In this document: piece by piece, positions 32,517 through 43,500 of the stretch
Numbering within the stretch: position 1 is the stretch's first letter
Layout: each line of letters begins with the position of its first letter
Source of the DNA: Myxococcales bacterium
Lineage (GTDB): Bacteria; Myxococcota_A; UBA9160; UBA4427
Length of the DNA stretch: 64,000 nucleotides
Direction of reading: 5' to 3'
NCBI GenBank assembly: GCA_022563535.1
Contig: JADFNE010000003.1
Coordinates: forward strand, 62,001 to 126,000
Made by a program: the position numbers and the translations under genes
Notes under the pieces: model-generated
What the model saw: only the letters and a program-made list of their open reading frames with translations
What the model was told of the DNA's origin: nothing
The model's database searches: none

Positions 32517-33293
32517 CTAGAAGTCATAACCGAGCCGGAGGTAGTAGTGGAGGTCGTTCTCGCCGACCTTCAGTGAGTCGTATTCGTTCGAGACGCCGAT
32601 ACTCGTGGTGAGGCCACCCTTGTCTCCGATGTCAGCTTTGAATTCTGCGTCGGAGATCACACGGAATTCCTTGGTGTCGTCGAAGTTGGGATAGTAGGTG
32701 TGAGTGGTCGAAAAACTTACGTCTTCCATGATCGCGTAGCTGCCATCGAGTCGCACGACACCTTCTGGGGAAGTCTGCGCGGTGTCAAGTTTGTCGTCGA
32801 GTTCCCAGACATGGTTGAGTCCGCCGCCAACGCTGGCGCGAAGCGTGAGATTCTCGGTTGAAACAAGCTCAGAACCGACGCTGATGGAGACACTGATGCG
32901 ATGGTCCCATACTTCGAGTAGATCATTGTCGTAGCGCGAAAGTCCCAGTAGAAAAAAATAGTTGGCGAAAGGCTTCCAAGTTTCTTCGTACTCGACGAAG
33001 ACCTTACGGTCCGTATCGTCCTCATCCGAGTCCACTTTTGAAAGATAGAACTGTGAGCTGATTTTGCGACGATGCTTCTCGTCTTCGTACTTCCCCTTCG
33101 CGTCCGCGATCAATTTCAATTCGTCGATCGGACCGTTCGAACCACTGAGTCCAATCCCCAGGCTGCGCGTCCACCCCTCGAGAAACGAAGTGCCGAAAAG
33201 CCCTGGCCGTGGTGTGTCGTCAGCTTCTGCGATTGCCGCGGCGGGGATCAGGAGCGCAAGCGAAAGCGCGATCAACAGGACTGTGTCGCGCAC
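32517..33293 (-). CDS. DUF481-family outer-membrane beta-barrel protein
   Basis: A 258-residue exported protein: signal peptide MRDTVLLIALSLALLIPAAAIA, then alternating hydrophobic strands with aromatic girdles (FFLLGLSRYDNDL, LHYYLRLGYDF). It ends in Phe preceded by Tyr-Asp, a normal BAM-recognised C-terminus. The SLGIGLSGSNG opening fits DUF481. These proteins are presumed small outer-membrane barrels with salt-stress links in some species; the role here is unknown. Confidence 0.85.
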   Translation of the reverse strand: MRDTVLLIALSLALLIPAAAIAEADDTPRPGLFGTSFLEGWTRSLGIGLSGSNGPIDELKLIADAKGKYEDEKHRRKISSQFYLSKVDSDEDDTDRKVFVEYEETWKPFANYFFLLGLSRYDNDLLEVWDHRISVSISVGSELVSTENLTLRASVGGGLNHVWELDDKLDTAQTSPEGVVRLDGSYAIMEDVSFSTTHTYYPNFDDTKEFRVISDAEFKADIGDKGGLTTSIGVSNEYDSLKVGENDLHYYLRLGYDF

Positions 33294-33388
33294 GATGGGT
33301 TACCTCTCGATGTGAAGCGTAGGGGCACGGGGAGCTGGATCCATATCCGCAGTCGAATTCAATTGGATGGCTCGATTCGGAGATTCAT

Positions 33389-34378
33389 CTAAAGAGATCG
33401 CCACACCATGTAGGTCAGGTAACTCAAAAGTAGTCCAGCACCTTCCCAGCGCAGAATCAGGCGGCTATGGGTCCGCGCGACCAACAGAAGCGCGAGTGAG
33501 AGAACCGCCGTGATGGCGAGATCCAGCAATCCACCCATCGGAATTACGATGGGCATGACCACGGAGGTCAAGCCGCAGACCAGCAAGATATTGAAGATGT
33601 TGGATCCGACGACGCCCCCGACCGCGATTGCCAACTCACCCCGGCGGACCGCGGATAACGTGGCGACCAGTTCGGGCAGACTGGTTCCGACGGAAACCAC
33701 CGTCAGGCCCACAACGACTTCGGGAACGCCCAGGATCAGGGCGACTGCGACAGCGCCGTCGACTGTGAAATGAGCACCGAGGAGCAGGCCGACGAGACCG
33801 ATGACGATCTGGGTTAGGTCTCGGGATACGTGTTTGCTCGTCGCAGCATCTGAAACTTGTTCGGGAACGGCGTCGCCGTTTGCGATGCTGCGATTCTTTG
33901 CCGAACGCTGCCTGATCAGATCCCCGACCGTGTAGAAGATGAACACGACGAAGAAGAGAAGGAAAATCAGTCCGTCACTGCGAGAGTATTGAGCGACGCT
34001 TTCGCCGAGCAAGACATCGCTCGCCATGACGGACGCCGCAGCGACCGCGAGGATCATCATGGGCAATTCGCGCCGGGTGACGAGCCCATCGATCGGAAGC
34101 GGGCGAATCAGCGCCGAGAGGCCGATGATCAACCCGATGTTGGCCAGGTTCGAACCAAAGATGTTGCCGAACGCGAGATTTCCTGAGCCGTTGAATGCCG
34201 CTCCGAGACTGACGGCAAGTTCGGGGGCGCTGGTGCCGAAGGCCACGACCGTCAGTCCGACGGCCAGGGGCGAGATGCCGAGGGATCGCGCCAGGGATGA
34301 GGCGCCGCGCACCATCAGGTCGCCCCCGAGCACGAGAATCGTCATGCCGCCGACCATTTGCAGTAGATGGATCAGCAT
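33389..34378 (-). CDS. calcium/sodium antiporter (CaCA family, YrbG-like)
   Basis: A 329-residue protein with ten predicted helices and the two inverted alpha-repeats that form the cation pathway: GTSAPELAVSL with GSNLANIGLI in the first half, GTSLPELVATL with GSNIFNILLV in the second. The intervening loop (about residues 150-185) is polar. It exchanges cytosolic calcium or a similar divalent cation for sodium or protons at the inner membrane. Confidence 0.93.
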   Translation of the reverse strand: MLIHLLQMVGGMTILVLGGDLMVRGASSLARSLGISPLAVGLTVVAFGTSAPELAVSLGAAFNGSGNLAFGNIFGSNLANIGLIIGLSALIRPLPIDGLVTRRELPMMILAVAAASVMASDVLLGESVAQYSRSDGLIFLLFFVVFIFYTVGDLIRQRSAKNRSIANGDAVPEQVSDAATSKHVSRDLTQIVIGLVGLLLGAHFTVDGAVAVALILGVPEVVVGLTVVSVGTSLPELVATLSAVRRGELAIAVGGVVGSNIFNILLVCGLTSVVMPIVIPMGGLLDLAITAVLSLALLLVARTHSRLILRWEGAGLLLSYLTYMVWRSL

Positions 34379-34628
34379 TGGCGTCCGTATTCCGAGTCGT
34401 CGCGGGGGACTGGCTGGCGAGAGTGGGGGTCGGGATGTTCAGTATTCATGCTTGTCGGGTACGAGATAGGACAAAATCTCGAAGTCGTCCATTGCAGTCC
34501 CGTTGACATCGGCTGGAGCGCGTTCGGCGGCGATTCCGGTCATTCCAGCCACTCGGGCAGCAGCAATGAGAACCTGGAGTTGCCGGATTCAGACGTTCGC
34601 GACAATCAAGTCGGGTATCTTCCTCGAC

Positions 34629-35462
34629 ATGCGTCACTTTAGAATTGTGCTGGCCCTGCTTCTGATGCTCGGCCCGTCGAGCGCCCGAGCGCAACGTGTC
34701 ACTGAGGTCTTCGTTCCCAACCATCGAATCGCGGAAGAACTCATGCCCGTGGCCCAGGCAGCGATTGGATCGGAAGGATCTGCGACCCTCGACGCCCGAA
34801 GCAACTCGGTGATCTTGATCGGGCCCAGGGGTATCGTGGATGAAGCGCTGGCCTTGTTGAAGCGGCAAGATCGCCGGACGCCTGTGGTGCTCATCCACTA
34901 CCAGAGCCTCGCTCTTTCGGAACTCGCTCGGGCAGGGCTCGAGATTGACTGGGAAATCGAAGTCGGAATGGGGGTGGGGAGGGTGTCGGTTTCTTCAGCG
35001 AACGCGTCAATGGGTTCGTCATCGGCGGAGGTCAGAGGCCGGTTCTATCGAACGGGCGAGAGCGAGGCCTTTTCCGGCCGGCTGCGAATTTTGAGTGGAC
35101 AGGTTGGGCATGTCGGGCGCGGCCGAACGGTACCGCTCGAGGGACGCGATCTGTTGGGTCGCGTCGTGTTGGGCAGCGCCACAGCCGAACGCGGATTTAG
35201 CGCCAGTCCACGGGTACTCGGCAACGGGCGCATCCAGTTGGAGTTCACCAACACAGAGGCGACGGTTGACGACGCGGGTCGGGTCGAATTCTCGAACGCT
35301 ACGACGACCCTGATCGTCGACCCCGGCGAAACTGTCGCGATCGGGTCTCTCGCACAGTCGAGTCGGGTTGAGAAAAAGGGCGGCAAGTTTTATTCAACCC
35401 GCATTTCGACACGATCCAGTGAAGACAAGCGGATATTTCTCCTGACCCTCGAGGTCGAGTGA
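34629..35462 (+). CDS. secreted secretin-like (GspD/PilQ-type) domain protein
   Basis: A 277-residue protein with a signal peptide (MRHFRIVLALLLMLGPSSARA). The region RVTEVFVPNHRIAEELMPV and LDARSNSVILIGPRGIVDEALALLKRQD is an N1/N2-type secretin module; the second half (VPLEGRDLL; ASPRVLGNGRIQLEF; IVDPGETVAIGSLAQSS) resembles the secretin beta-domain but lacks the full membrane-gate sequence. It is much shorter than a working secretin (about 450-700 residues), and no partner secretion genes are adjacent. It may be an orphan or a reduced member. Confidence 0.65.
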   Translation: MRHFRIVLALLLMLGPSSARAQRVTEVFVPNHRIAEELMPVAQAAIGSEGSATLDARSNSVILIGPRGIVDEALALLKRQDRRTPVVLIHYQSLALSELARAGLEIDWEIEVGMGVGRVSVSSANASMGSSSAEVRGRFYRTGESEAFSGRLRILSGQVGHVGRGRTVPLEGRDLLGRVVLGSATAERGFSASPRVLGNGRIQLEFTNTEATVDDAGRVEFSNATTTLIVDPGETVAIGSLAQSSRVEKKGGKFYSTRISTRSSEDKRIFLLTLEVE

Positions 35463-35663
35463 ACCCTTGAGCAACTTGTCTGCGGTAGTAGCCACGCGGA
35501 ACACGAAACTGTGACCCCGATCACGCCAAGAGTATGGAATGTGATCTAAAATCTGAATGTGCTCAGGCTTTCGCAGTACCGGACGAGAGGACGAGAGATA
35601 GTGGCGTGATAACCACGTGCCAAAGTCCAAAACGGTGAGTGCGCGACGCTTGAGGAGTTATTC

Positions 35664-36245
35664 ATGATCCAGTGGACTCGACGACGACCCAGTTCCGCCT
35701 TGCTCGGGGTACTTGGTGTAGTCCTCGGTTTGGTCGGCAACAGTCCGGCGACCGCCGGTGAATGGGCCTTCGTGGGCGCGCGCTATCAGGGAATGGGCGG
35801 TGCCGGCGTTGCGGCGGTCAACGATTCGTTCGCTTCGTATTGGAACCCCGCCGCACTCGGGTACGCCCAGTCTTACGACGTGGCGCTCAATGCTGACATC
35901 ATGGCTACCGCGGAGGGAGATATCATCAGAACGATCGATGAGCTCGAAGATCTCGTTGGCAGTTCAGAATTCGACACCCTTGTCACGCAACTGGAAGCCG
36001 ATATGGGGCTCGACGCAGGCGCGACTGCCACCCTCGCGGACCTGGAGGCGCAACTACTTGAGTTGGGTGCAACTGAGGACGGAGTCATTGGCAATACCAC
36101 CGGTGGCTTTGGTCTGCGGGTATGGGTCTTGAGCCTGAACCTCGCTGCTGGCTACTCGCCGAACAAGGTCGACGTCAGGGACGGCGACACGTTCGCGAGC
36201 CGGGTCAACGCTTCTGCAGTGCTCGCGGTTCGCGGAAAGTTCTAG
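35664..36245 (+). CDS. TraF/FadL-like outer-membrane protein, short or truncated
   Basis: A 193-residue exported protein: signal peptide ending at SPATAG, then GARYQGMGGAGVAAVNDSFA and SYWNPAALGYA, the N-terminal signature of conjugal-transfer TraF-like and FadL-type outer-membrane proteins. Relatives are usually 350-450 residues, with many more strands; this one ends after about three strands (LRVWVLSLNLAAGYSP). Either it is a truncated gene or a small variant. Ribosome binding site GAGGAG lies close to the ATG. No recognisable remainder follows. Confidence 0.6.
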   Translation: MIQWTRRRPSSALLGVLGVVLGLVGNSPATAGEWAFVGARYQGMGGAGVAAVNDSFASYWNPAALGYAQSYDVALNADIMATAEGDIIRTIDELEDLVGSSEFDTLVTQLEADMGLDAGATATLADLEAQLLELGATEDGVIGNTTGGFGLRVWVLSLNLAAGYSPNKVDVRDGDTFASRVNASAVLAVRGKF

Positions 36246-36266
36246 ACCGCGCATGACCCCCGGGCG

Positions 36267-37124
36267 TTAGAGGCTGGGCGGCGAAAAGGTCGGATTGCGA
36301 CCCAGACGGATGTCCTCGAGGCGGGTGTTGCAGGCGTCCCGCCAACTGTCCTCCGCCAGAATGTAAAAACGGTCCTGTTGAATCGCTTCGAAGACTCGGT
36401 CTGCCATCACGGAAGGATCGAGGCCGCCTTTGGCGATGCCGTCGGCCAGCGCGCCAACCACCAGCTTGCCCGATTGGGTGATCGGCGGTGCGCCGTCCGC
36501 GTTCTTGTAGCTTTCGGGTCGAACGCGTTCAGATTCTGCGATCCCCGTGTTGATCAACTCCGGGCACAGGACCGAAACGCCGAGTTTGCTCTGGGTGACT
36601 TTCATTTCGTGGTAGAGGCATTCGCTGAAGGCCAGCACGGCGTGTTTGCTCATGTGGTATGCCCCGGCAAAGGGCATCGTGGTGAGGGCCGCCATGGAAG
36701 CGGTGTTCACCACATGGCCAGGGGTGTTCTGGGCGAGCATCCTCGGGACGAAGCTGCGAACCCCGTGCACGACTCCGAAGGTGTTTACGCCCAGCTGCCA
36801 CTGATAATCTTTGATGTCGACTTCCCAACACAATCCCCCACTGAGAACGCCGGCGTTGTTGCACAGAATGTGGACCGCGCCGAATGCACTGAACGCAGCG
36901 TCGGCGAATGCGTCTACGGAGTCTTGACGACTGACATCGCAGTGGTGCACTTCGATCTTTACGCCGGGTTTTTCGATCAGCGCACGGGTCTCTTCCAAAC
37001 CGGCGTCGTCCATGTCGGCGAGCATCAGGTGGCAACCCACATCGGCAAACTTCACCGCCAGAGCTCGACCAATGCCACTCGCCGCACCGGTGACGACCGC
37101 AACTTTGTCTACAAAATTCTGCAT
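36267..37124 (-). CDS. short-chain dehydrogenase/reductase (SDR)
   Basis: A 285-residue Rossmann oxidoreductase with cofactor motif TGAASGIG, structural NNAGV, catalytic Ser in NTASMAALT and YHMSKHA (Tyr-x3-Lys). Asp after the second strand (ADMDD) favours NAD(H). The ATG at MQNFVDKVAVVTG gives the normal SDR N-terminus; the longer upstream reading begins at a TTG and is unlike the family. Probably acts on a steroid, lipid or xenobiotic alcohol. It is divergent from the HupE-like gene. Confidence 0.9.
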   Translation of the reverse strand: MQNFVDKVAVVTGAASGIGRALAVKFADVGCHLMLADMDDAGLEETRALIEKPGVKIEVHHCDVSRQDSVDAFADAAFSAFGAVHILCNNAGVLSGGLCWEVDIKDYQWQLGVNTFGVVHGVRSFVPRMLAQNTPGHVVNTASMAALTTMPFAGAYHMSKHAVLAFSECLYHEMKVTQSKLGVSVLCPELINTGIAESERVRPESYKNADGAPPITQSGKLVVGALADGIAKGGLDPSVMADRVFEAIQQDRFYILAEDSWRDACNTRLEDIRLGRNPTFSPPSL

Positions 37125-37200
37125 TGGAAGCATCCTCGTCAATTGGGAACCCCAGTATCTCACAACCCTGCCGCGGTAGCGATCGACTAAGCTCCGCGAA

Positions 37201-38223
37201 ATGGGCTCCCGCTGCAAAACCGTCGTACGAAAACTCTGCGAATGTACCGTTTGGGTGGTTGTTGCTTTTGTCGTGGTTGGCGTCGATGCTTCCAGCGTCC
37301 AGGCTCATCCGCTAGCGCCTTCTCTGCTAGAAATGCGCGAGCAGGTGGACGGTGTCTATACGGTTCGCTGGAAGACGCCGAATTTACGCGCGCCAGGGGT
37401 CGAACTCGAGCCTCGATTGCCTGCGCGTTGCCTCGCGATCACAGAGAAGTCGGCCGAGGTGCTGGCGACCTCGTTGGAAGAGCGCTGGCGGGTCGATTGC
37501 GGAGCGCAGGGTATGGACGGCTCGACGCTCGGAATTTCGGGGCTCGACCGCAGCCGCACCAACGCATTGATCCGGGTCGTGTTTGCCGACGGTCGCGTGG
37601 CCAAGGGATTGATCCCGTCCGACGCGACCGAGTTTCAGGTCGTCGCGGGTCGGGGAGTTGCGCGCAGCTACCTCAAACTGGGCTTTGAACACATTGCGTT
37701 GGGCCCCGACCACTTGTTGTTCATCATGGGATTGCTGCTGTTGATCGTCGGGACCCGCAAACTCCTCGGTGCGATCACCGCCTTTACCCTCGGACATAGC
37801 CTGACCCTCGGGTTCGCAATCTTTGACCTGATTCACGTTCCGCAACAATGGGTTGAGGTAGGCATCGCGATCAGCCTGGTGGTGGTGGCCCTCGAGTTGG
37901 TGCGCCGAGATCAGCGGGTGAGATCGCTGTTGCGCGAGCACCCGTGGTTCGCGTCCTTCGGTTTCGGTTTGCTGCACGGGTTGGGGTTTGCGGGGGCGCT
38001 GCGGGAAGCCGGGTTGCCCAGCGACGAAATCCCGTCGGCCTTGTTGTTCTTCAACCTCGGCATTGAAGCGGGGCAGTTGGCCTTCATCGCCGTCATGCTC
38101 GGGATCATTGCATCGCTTCGGAAGACGCCGGTGCGTCGAGTCTGGGTCGATCGCGTGTCCGCGTATGCAATCGGGTCCCTGGCCGTTTTTTGGATGCTCG
38201 AGCGCGGCGCCGCGCTGTTTTGA
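37201..38223 (+). CDS. HupE/UreJ-family membrane protein
   Basis: A 340-residue protein. N-terminal signal-like helix (VWVVVAFVVVGVDASSVQA) is followed by an extracytoplasmic beta-type domain of about 140 residues and then six helices that open with LGFEHIALGPDHLLFIMGLLLL, the HupE/UreJ hallmark with His, Asp and His. A second His-rich segment is TLGHSLTLGFA, and a third is FGLLHGLGFAG. The family includes nickel or cobalt transporters of hydrogenase and urease operons, but this long periplasmic version is not next to such enzymes, so the metal is unknown. It ends exactly where the convergent gene ends. Confidence 0.85.
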   Translation: MGSRCKTVVRKLCECTVWVVVAFVVVGVDASSVQAHPLAPSLLEMREQVDGVYTVRWKTPNLRAPGVELEPRLPARCLAITEKSAEVLATSLEERWRVDCGAQGMDGSTLGISGLDRSRTNALIRVVFADGRVAKGLIPSDATEFQVVAGRGVARSYLKLGFEHIALGPDHLLFIMGLLLLIVGTRKLLGAITAFTLGHSLTLGFAIFDLIHVPQQWVEVGIAISLVVVALELVRRDQRVRSLLREHPWFASFGFGLLHGLGFAGALREAGLPSDEIPSALLFFNLGIEAGQLAFIAVMLGIIASLRKTPVRRVWVDRVSAYAIGSLAVFWMLERGAALF

Positions 38224-40533
38224 TCAGGGATACGGATTGATCTCTGCGATTTGACGGGCGAACTCGCTCGGCGACTCCGTGGGAAATTTGCAGACGCGAT
38301 TCTCGCAGACATACGCCGTGACCTTGCCGCGCCGCGCTCGCTTGTTCTTCAGCATGGGGGAGAGCTTTGCGTGGGCTTCGAGATCGACGCCCTGAACGAC
38401 GACGGACAACGTGCGGTTGGGCAGGAATGCACTCCGCAGTGGAGCGAGCATCGCGTCGAGATCGGGACCGGGTCCGGTGCTGACCACGATGATCTCCTTC
38501 GGCGTGTCGAGTTGGTAGTCCACGGCGAGGAACATCTCTGCGACTCCACTCGGGCTACTGACCAGCGAGCCATGAAACGCGGCCAGCAGCATTTCAGCTG
38601 ATTCCTGGTATCCGACTTCGCCGGTATAGACGTACAGCCGCATCAGGTTGAGCGCTGCAATCGAGTTACCCGATGGAATCGCACCATCGTGGCCCGACTT
38701 TTCGCGTACGAGCAGTTTTTCAGCGTCGTCGGCCGTCTTGAAGTAGCCGCCGCCCTGGGTGTCCAGATAGTGCCGGTCGAGTACCGACTGCAGCGCGATG
38801 GCTTCTTGCAGCCATCGTGGCTCTGGCTGGGCTTCGTATAGATCGAGCAAAGCTTTGATGAAGAAGGCGTAGTCCTCGAGAAACGCCGGCCCCGAGGCAG
38901 TGTTGTCCTTGAAGACCCGAACGAGTCGCGACTCTCGCCGCATGTTATCGAGTATGAACTGGGCCGCAGTGGCCGCGCGAGCAATGAAGTCCGCGTCGTC
39001 GAAGGCGAAACCGGCGCGGGCAAAGGCCGAAATCATCAAACCGTTCCAACCGACCAGGACTTTGTCGTCGAGCAGCGGGGCAGGGCGCTGGCTGCGGGTT
39101 TCGTAGAGTTGCGCCCGTGCGCTGGCGAGGTTCTCGAGCAGGGTGTCCACGCCAATCCCGAGTTCCGCAGCGACTTCAGCATCGCTGCGCCAGACGCGAA
39201 AGATGTTTCGACTCTCGAAGTTGCCCAGGGACGTAACGCCGTAGTAGGCCTCGATCTCCTTGGCTCGCTTTGGGCCGATCGCCTCGTTGATCTCTGCCGG
39301 GGTCCAACTGAAGAAATAGCCTTCTTCTGATTCGCCCTGAAGATTCATGCTGTCGGCGTCGGTCGCAGAAAAGAATGCGCCGCCTGGGGCCGTCATCTCC
39401 TTGGCGACATAACGGAGTGTCTTTTTGCAGACGTCGGCAAACGACTGTCGCTTGGTTTTCTGCCACGCCTCCAGGTAATCCTGGGCGAGCAGGGCGTTGT
39501 CGTAGAGCATCTTTTCGAAGTGCGGCACCAGCCACTTCGTGTCGGTGGAATAGCGGTGGAAGCCGCCCCCCACCTGGTCGTGAATCCCTCCGGCGGCCAT
39601 TTTTTCGAGGGCCAGGCTGGCGATTTCAACCGAGCGCTCGTCACCCGTGCGGTTCGCATAGCGCAACAGGAAGCGCACTGGCAAAGACGAGGGGAACTTC
39701 GGCGCGCGATTCATCCCACCCCAGGTCGGGTCCGAGTGGTCGCTGTAATGCTGGGCGAGATTTCGCAGGGCATCGGTGGGAATGGCTTCACTGGTGGTAG
39801 CGATGCTGCCTGCGAGATTTTTACGGATGTAATCCGCGAGTTGGTCGGCCTGTTGTTCAAAGCGTGCGGGATTTTCAGCGTACTGGCTGGAAATGGCTTC
39901 GAGGGCTTGGCGAAAACTCGGTCGCCCGCCGCGAGGGGTTGGGGGGAAATAGGTGCCGCCGTAGAAGGGCTTGCGTTCCGGGGTGACGAAAACGTTGAGA
40001 GGCCAGCCGCCACTGATTCCCATCGCGTGCACGGCCGCCATGTAAATGGCGTCGATGTCCGGGCGAACTTCGCGGTCGATCTTGATCGCGATGAAGTTCG
40101 CATTCAAATACGCGGCGAGAGCTGGATCATCGAACGACTCTTCTTCCATGACGTGGCACCAATGGCAGGTCGAGTATCCGATACTGACGAGGACGGGTCG
40201 CTTCAGGCGTTTTGCGGTAGCGAAGGCATCGTCGCCCCAGGGAAACCAATTGACGGGATTGTGTGCGTGCTGTTGAAGATAGGGGCTGGTTTCCAGCAGC
40301 AGGCGATTGGTGAACAGAGGCGCGCCGTCCGTCGAAAGATTGCGGGTTCTCGGAACATAGTCCGATCCCTTGTTGGCCAGATGTTCGGCCAGGGTGCGCC
40401 GGACCTCGTCCGGGAGCGCCGGTGCACCGGGGGCAGCTTTGGGAATCGATTCGAGGTTCACCGGGCTCTTGCCCTCAGCTGTGCTCGACATGGCGATGAG
40501 CACGATGAGAAAGGTGGTTGACGCACGCAACAT
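38224..40533 (-). CDS. thioredoxin-domain protein of the YyaL/SSP411 (DUF255) family, exported
   Basis: A 769-residue protein: signal peptide ([20 protein letters not shown]), a DUF255 thioredoxin-fold domain with [13 protein letters not shown] and the active-site-like STCHWCHVM (two Cys separated by HW), and then an (alpha/alpha)6-barrel resembling N-acylglucosamine epimerases (about 250-700). Most homologues are cytosolic; the leader here suggests export. Start at the ATG behind TAGGAG; a longer reading would overlap the upstream gene. Function of the family is not settled; redox or sugar chemistry is possible. Confidence 0.88.
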   Translation of the reverse strand: MLRASTTFLIVLIAMSSTAEGKSPVNLESIPKAAPGAPALPDEVRRTLAEHLANKGSDYVPRTRNLSTDGAPLFTNRLLLETSPYLQQHAHNPVNWFPWGDDAFATAKRLKRPVLVSIGYSTCHWCHVMEEESFDDPALAAYLNANFIAIKIDREVRPDIDAIYMAAVHAMGISGGWPLNVFVTPERKPFYGGTYFPPTPRGGRPSFRQALEAISSQYAENPARFEQQADQLADYIRKNLAGSIATTSEAIPTDALRNLAQHYSDHSDPTWGGMNRAPKFPSSLPVRFLLRYANRTGDERSVEIASLALEKMAAGGIHDQVGGGFHRYSTDTKWLVPHFEKMLYDNALLAQDYLEAWQKTKRQSFADVCKKTLRYVAKEMTAPGGAFFSATDADSMNLQGESEEGYFFSWTPAEINEAIGPKRAKEIEAYYGVTSLGNFESRNIFRVWRSDAEVAAELGIGVDTLLENLASARAQLYETRSQRPAPLLDDKVLVGWNGLMISAFARAGFAFDDADFIARAATAAQFILDNMRRESRLVRVFKDNTASGPAFLEDYAFFIKALLDLYEAQPEPRWLQEAIALQSVLDRHYLDTQGGGYFKTADDAEKLLVREKSGHDGAIPSGNSIAALNLMRLYVYTGEVGYQESAEMLLAAFHGSLVSSPSGVAEMFLAVDYQLDTPKEIIVVSTGPGPDLDAMLAPLRSAFLPNRTLSVVVQGVDLEAHAKLSPMLKNKRARRGKVTAYVCENRVCKFPTESPSEFARQIAEINPYP

Positions 40534-40567
40534 AAACAAACTCCTAAAGCGATGCCGATTGATCCCA

Positions 40568-43500
40568 TTACTCTCGACGCATTTCGGCGGCACGGATGCG
40601 CGCCGTCAATACCTTGAAGATCTCGAACGAGATCTCAGGGGTCTGTAGCACGATCTCCTTGAAGGTATCTCCGCCCAGACTCAAAAGGCGCGAGTCTTTG
40701 GACGCAATCGCCGTCGCACTGCGCTCCGAATCGTCGAGTATGGCCATTTCGCCCATGTACGCGACAGGGGTCAGCGTGTTCAAGAGTCGCGCGTCGGGGG
40801 TGCCATGGTTCTTGTAGATCTCGAGTTCACCTTCGAGAAGAATGAACAGGTCGTCGCCGATATCGCCCTCGCGCACGACACACTCTCCGGCCAGGTAATT
40901 GGATTCGTGCATGAGTTGATGGATGCTTTCCAGCCGTTCGAGACTCAACTCGGTAAACAGGGGAACCTTGCGCAGGGCGAGAAGTCTTTGCATGAGATCG
41001 ACCTCGTGTTGGGATTGTAGATCGGGTTGTGGGTTGTCCGCTTGTTGATTTTGTTCGAGATCGCCTTCGCTCCGGCTAGAGGATCTGAGCGAAATATAGG
41101 GCCCGGCGGCCAATCGCAACCAGCGGTCTTCCGATTGATCGGCCTGATCGAGAACTTCATGAAGATCCTGCGGCGCCAGCACGAAGCTAGCTGCATTCAA
41201 TAGCTTGTCTTGGAAGGGGCCGGCTTCGAGCAGTAGCGCGAACTGATCGGACGTCTCCCGCTCCCCTAGATTGCTGAGAACCTCGAGGGCATCGGCTCGA
41301 TCGCGATTCGATCCACGGTCCAGAATCTGCTTTACGCTCTTCACGACCGATGGATCTTCGAGCACCGCCAGGATTCGGAAGGCCAACCACACCTTGTTCC
41401 GGTAGGCGTTTTGCAACGCCACTCGGAGAAAGTGTGCTTCGAGGGTGGGTTCGATCGGGGCGATCTCAATGCCGGCATAGAGCTTCCAGGCATCGAGAAC
41501 GCATGTTCGATAGACCCCTGCGAGGTGATGGCGGCTATGGATGTCATCCGCTCGATCGATGACCTCTAGTGCGGCTTCGGCGGTCCAGCGGCGCAAGCTC
41601 GTCAGTTGAGACAGTGCCGCCCGGACCCCTTGTTCGCCGAGCAATGCGAGACTTCGGGCCGCAGCATCCCGCACTGCATGGGACGAATCGTCGAGGGCGT
41701 CCGCCAGACAGCGAATGATTCGCCGCTCGCTTCCGAAGTTGGGTAGCGCTCGGGCAGCGGCCTGCCGAACCTCTGGATCCGCGTCCGCCATGGCGTCGAG
41801 AATCCGGTCGAGCCGAGCGGGCGCATCTTCGGCCCGATGCGGGGCGGAAGTCGAAAGCGCCGCCGCGCGAACGTGTTGATCGGAATGCTCGAGCAGGCCC
41901 TCGGCGCTGGGAGACATGGCGGCGGGGAGACACTCGAGAGCGGCAACGATCTCTGCGGGATCTTTACTTTCGAGCAGCGCTTCGAGAACCGCTTCGCCGG
42001 GAGGGCCTGAAAATTGAGCGACCTGGGCCCGCACGCGAGGGTCGCTGTCCCGGAGGCAAGATTGCAATCGCGCTTCGATTTGGGTCGGGCGCGGCTCGAG
42101 CGAGCCCGCAGCCCGAACCGCCGCCAGGCGAACGTCAACCTCTTTGTCCGTCAGTGCAACCGGCAAGCTTTGGATCAGACGAGTGGGGTCAAAACTCGCG
42201 AGTGCTTCAATGCAAGTGATCCGAACTTTCTTGTGGGGATGATGGCTGGCGCGCAGGACCACCTGGCCGAACCCGTGTTTCGAAAACTCCGCCGCCAGCT
42301 TGAGCAGACTCTGTGACGGATACTTGCGCTCGTCCATCAACAGGCCTTCCCACTGTTGCGCCAGACTTGCGAGAACTCCCTGCCCAAGTTCGATATCGAG
42401 ATCCAGGCGGCCGTGGCGAAGCTCGAGAATGAAACCCCGCAGATACTCGCGCCGCACGATCAGGCCTGCAGACAGGTAGACCAGACTCATGCCAGCGCCG
42501 AGGCTGCAAAGCCAGAGCAAGTTGGCATTTTCGCCCAGCGCAATCAGTGCCAGCCCGACCATCGCCATGGCGGCGAATAGAACGACCCCTTCGAGCAAGG
42601 CCCGCACCCGACCGCGAAAGCGGAATGGCAGTGCGTTGTAGGAGAGTTGTCGAACCGGTGCGGCCATCGAAGTTTCGACCAACTCGCGCACGGCGCGGGC
42701 TGCGACTGCGGCCACCAGCACCGGATAGAACCAGAGTAGAGGAAACACCAGCAGGGTCAGCAGCGCGTGGACCAGGGTCGTACCGGGAACCCCCAGTCGT
42801 TTTATCAGCAGCGGGGTCACAACTGTTCCGATGAAGATCTCGGCGAGGTTGCTCAGCGCGAGATAAGTCCCGAGAAAGACCGCCAGCGTCTCTGCCGAAT
42901 CGAAAGCTTCGCTGAAGATCTTCATATAGAGATATTGAATGACAAACAGGGCCGAGATCATTCCGACAATCGAGATCGCGATCCAACCCGCCAGCGGAGA
43001 GCGATTCAAGAAGCGAAGCGCTCCCTGCAATCCCGCAGCAGAACTTTCGTCTTTCTCTTCGACTCCGAGGGTCCGCCAGCGCTGCAGATCCGACTGACGC
43101 CGATAGACGACGCCAGCCGCTACCAGCAGGGTGATGGACCAGCCGAGAATCAGCGTCTCGGCTGGAAAGGCGAGTCCGCCGAGCGCGGCGAGCGTACCCC
43201 CCAGCGCACCGCCTGCACTCGCGCCCACGACGAGATAGGGATAGAGGCGTTTGCTCTGCAGGGTGTCGAAGAAGTCCGCCGCAAACGTCCAGAAGTGGAG
43301 ATTGATCAAGATTGCCTGGGTCAGGTAGGCGGCACAAAAGAGGGCGTGCAACACTCCGGGTAGTTCGAGTTGAAGCAGCAGTGTGCCCGTGCCGAGGGCG
43401 ACCCCGGCGGTGATCAGAAGCCGGATAAAGAGCCGGTCGTTGCGCACGCTCCCGACGATCGTCGCATAACTGACGCAGCCCAACACGGTTGCGATCGGAG

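Noticed and set aside
37125-37217. N-terminal extension of the SDR gene starting at TTG
   Set aside because: The extra residues are Arg-rich and unlike SDRs; the ATG at 37124 gives the standard start of the Rossmann fold.
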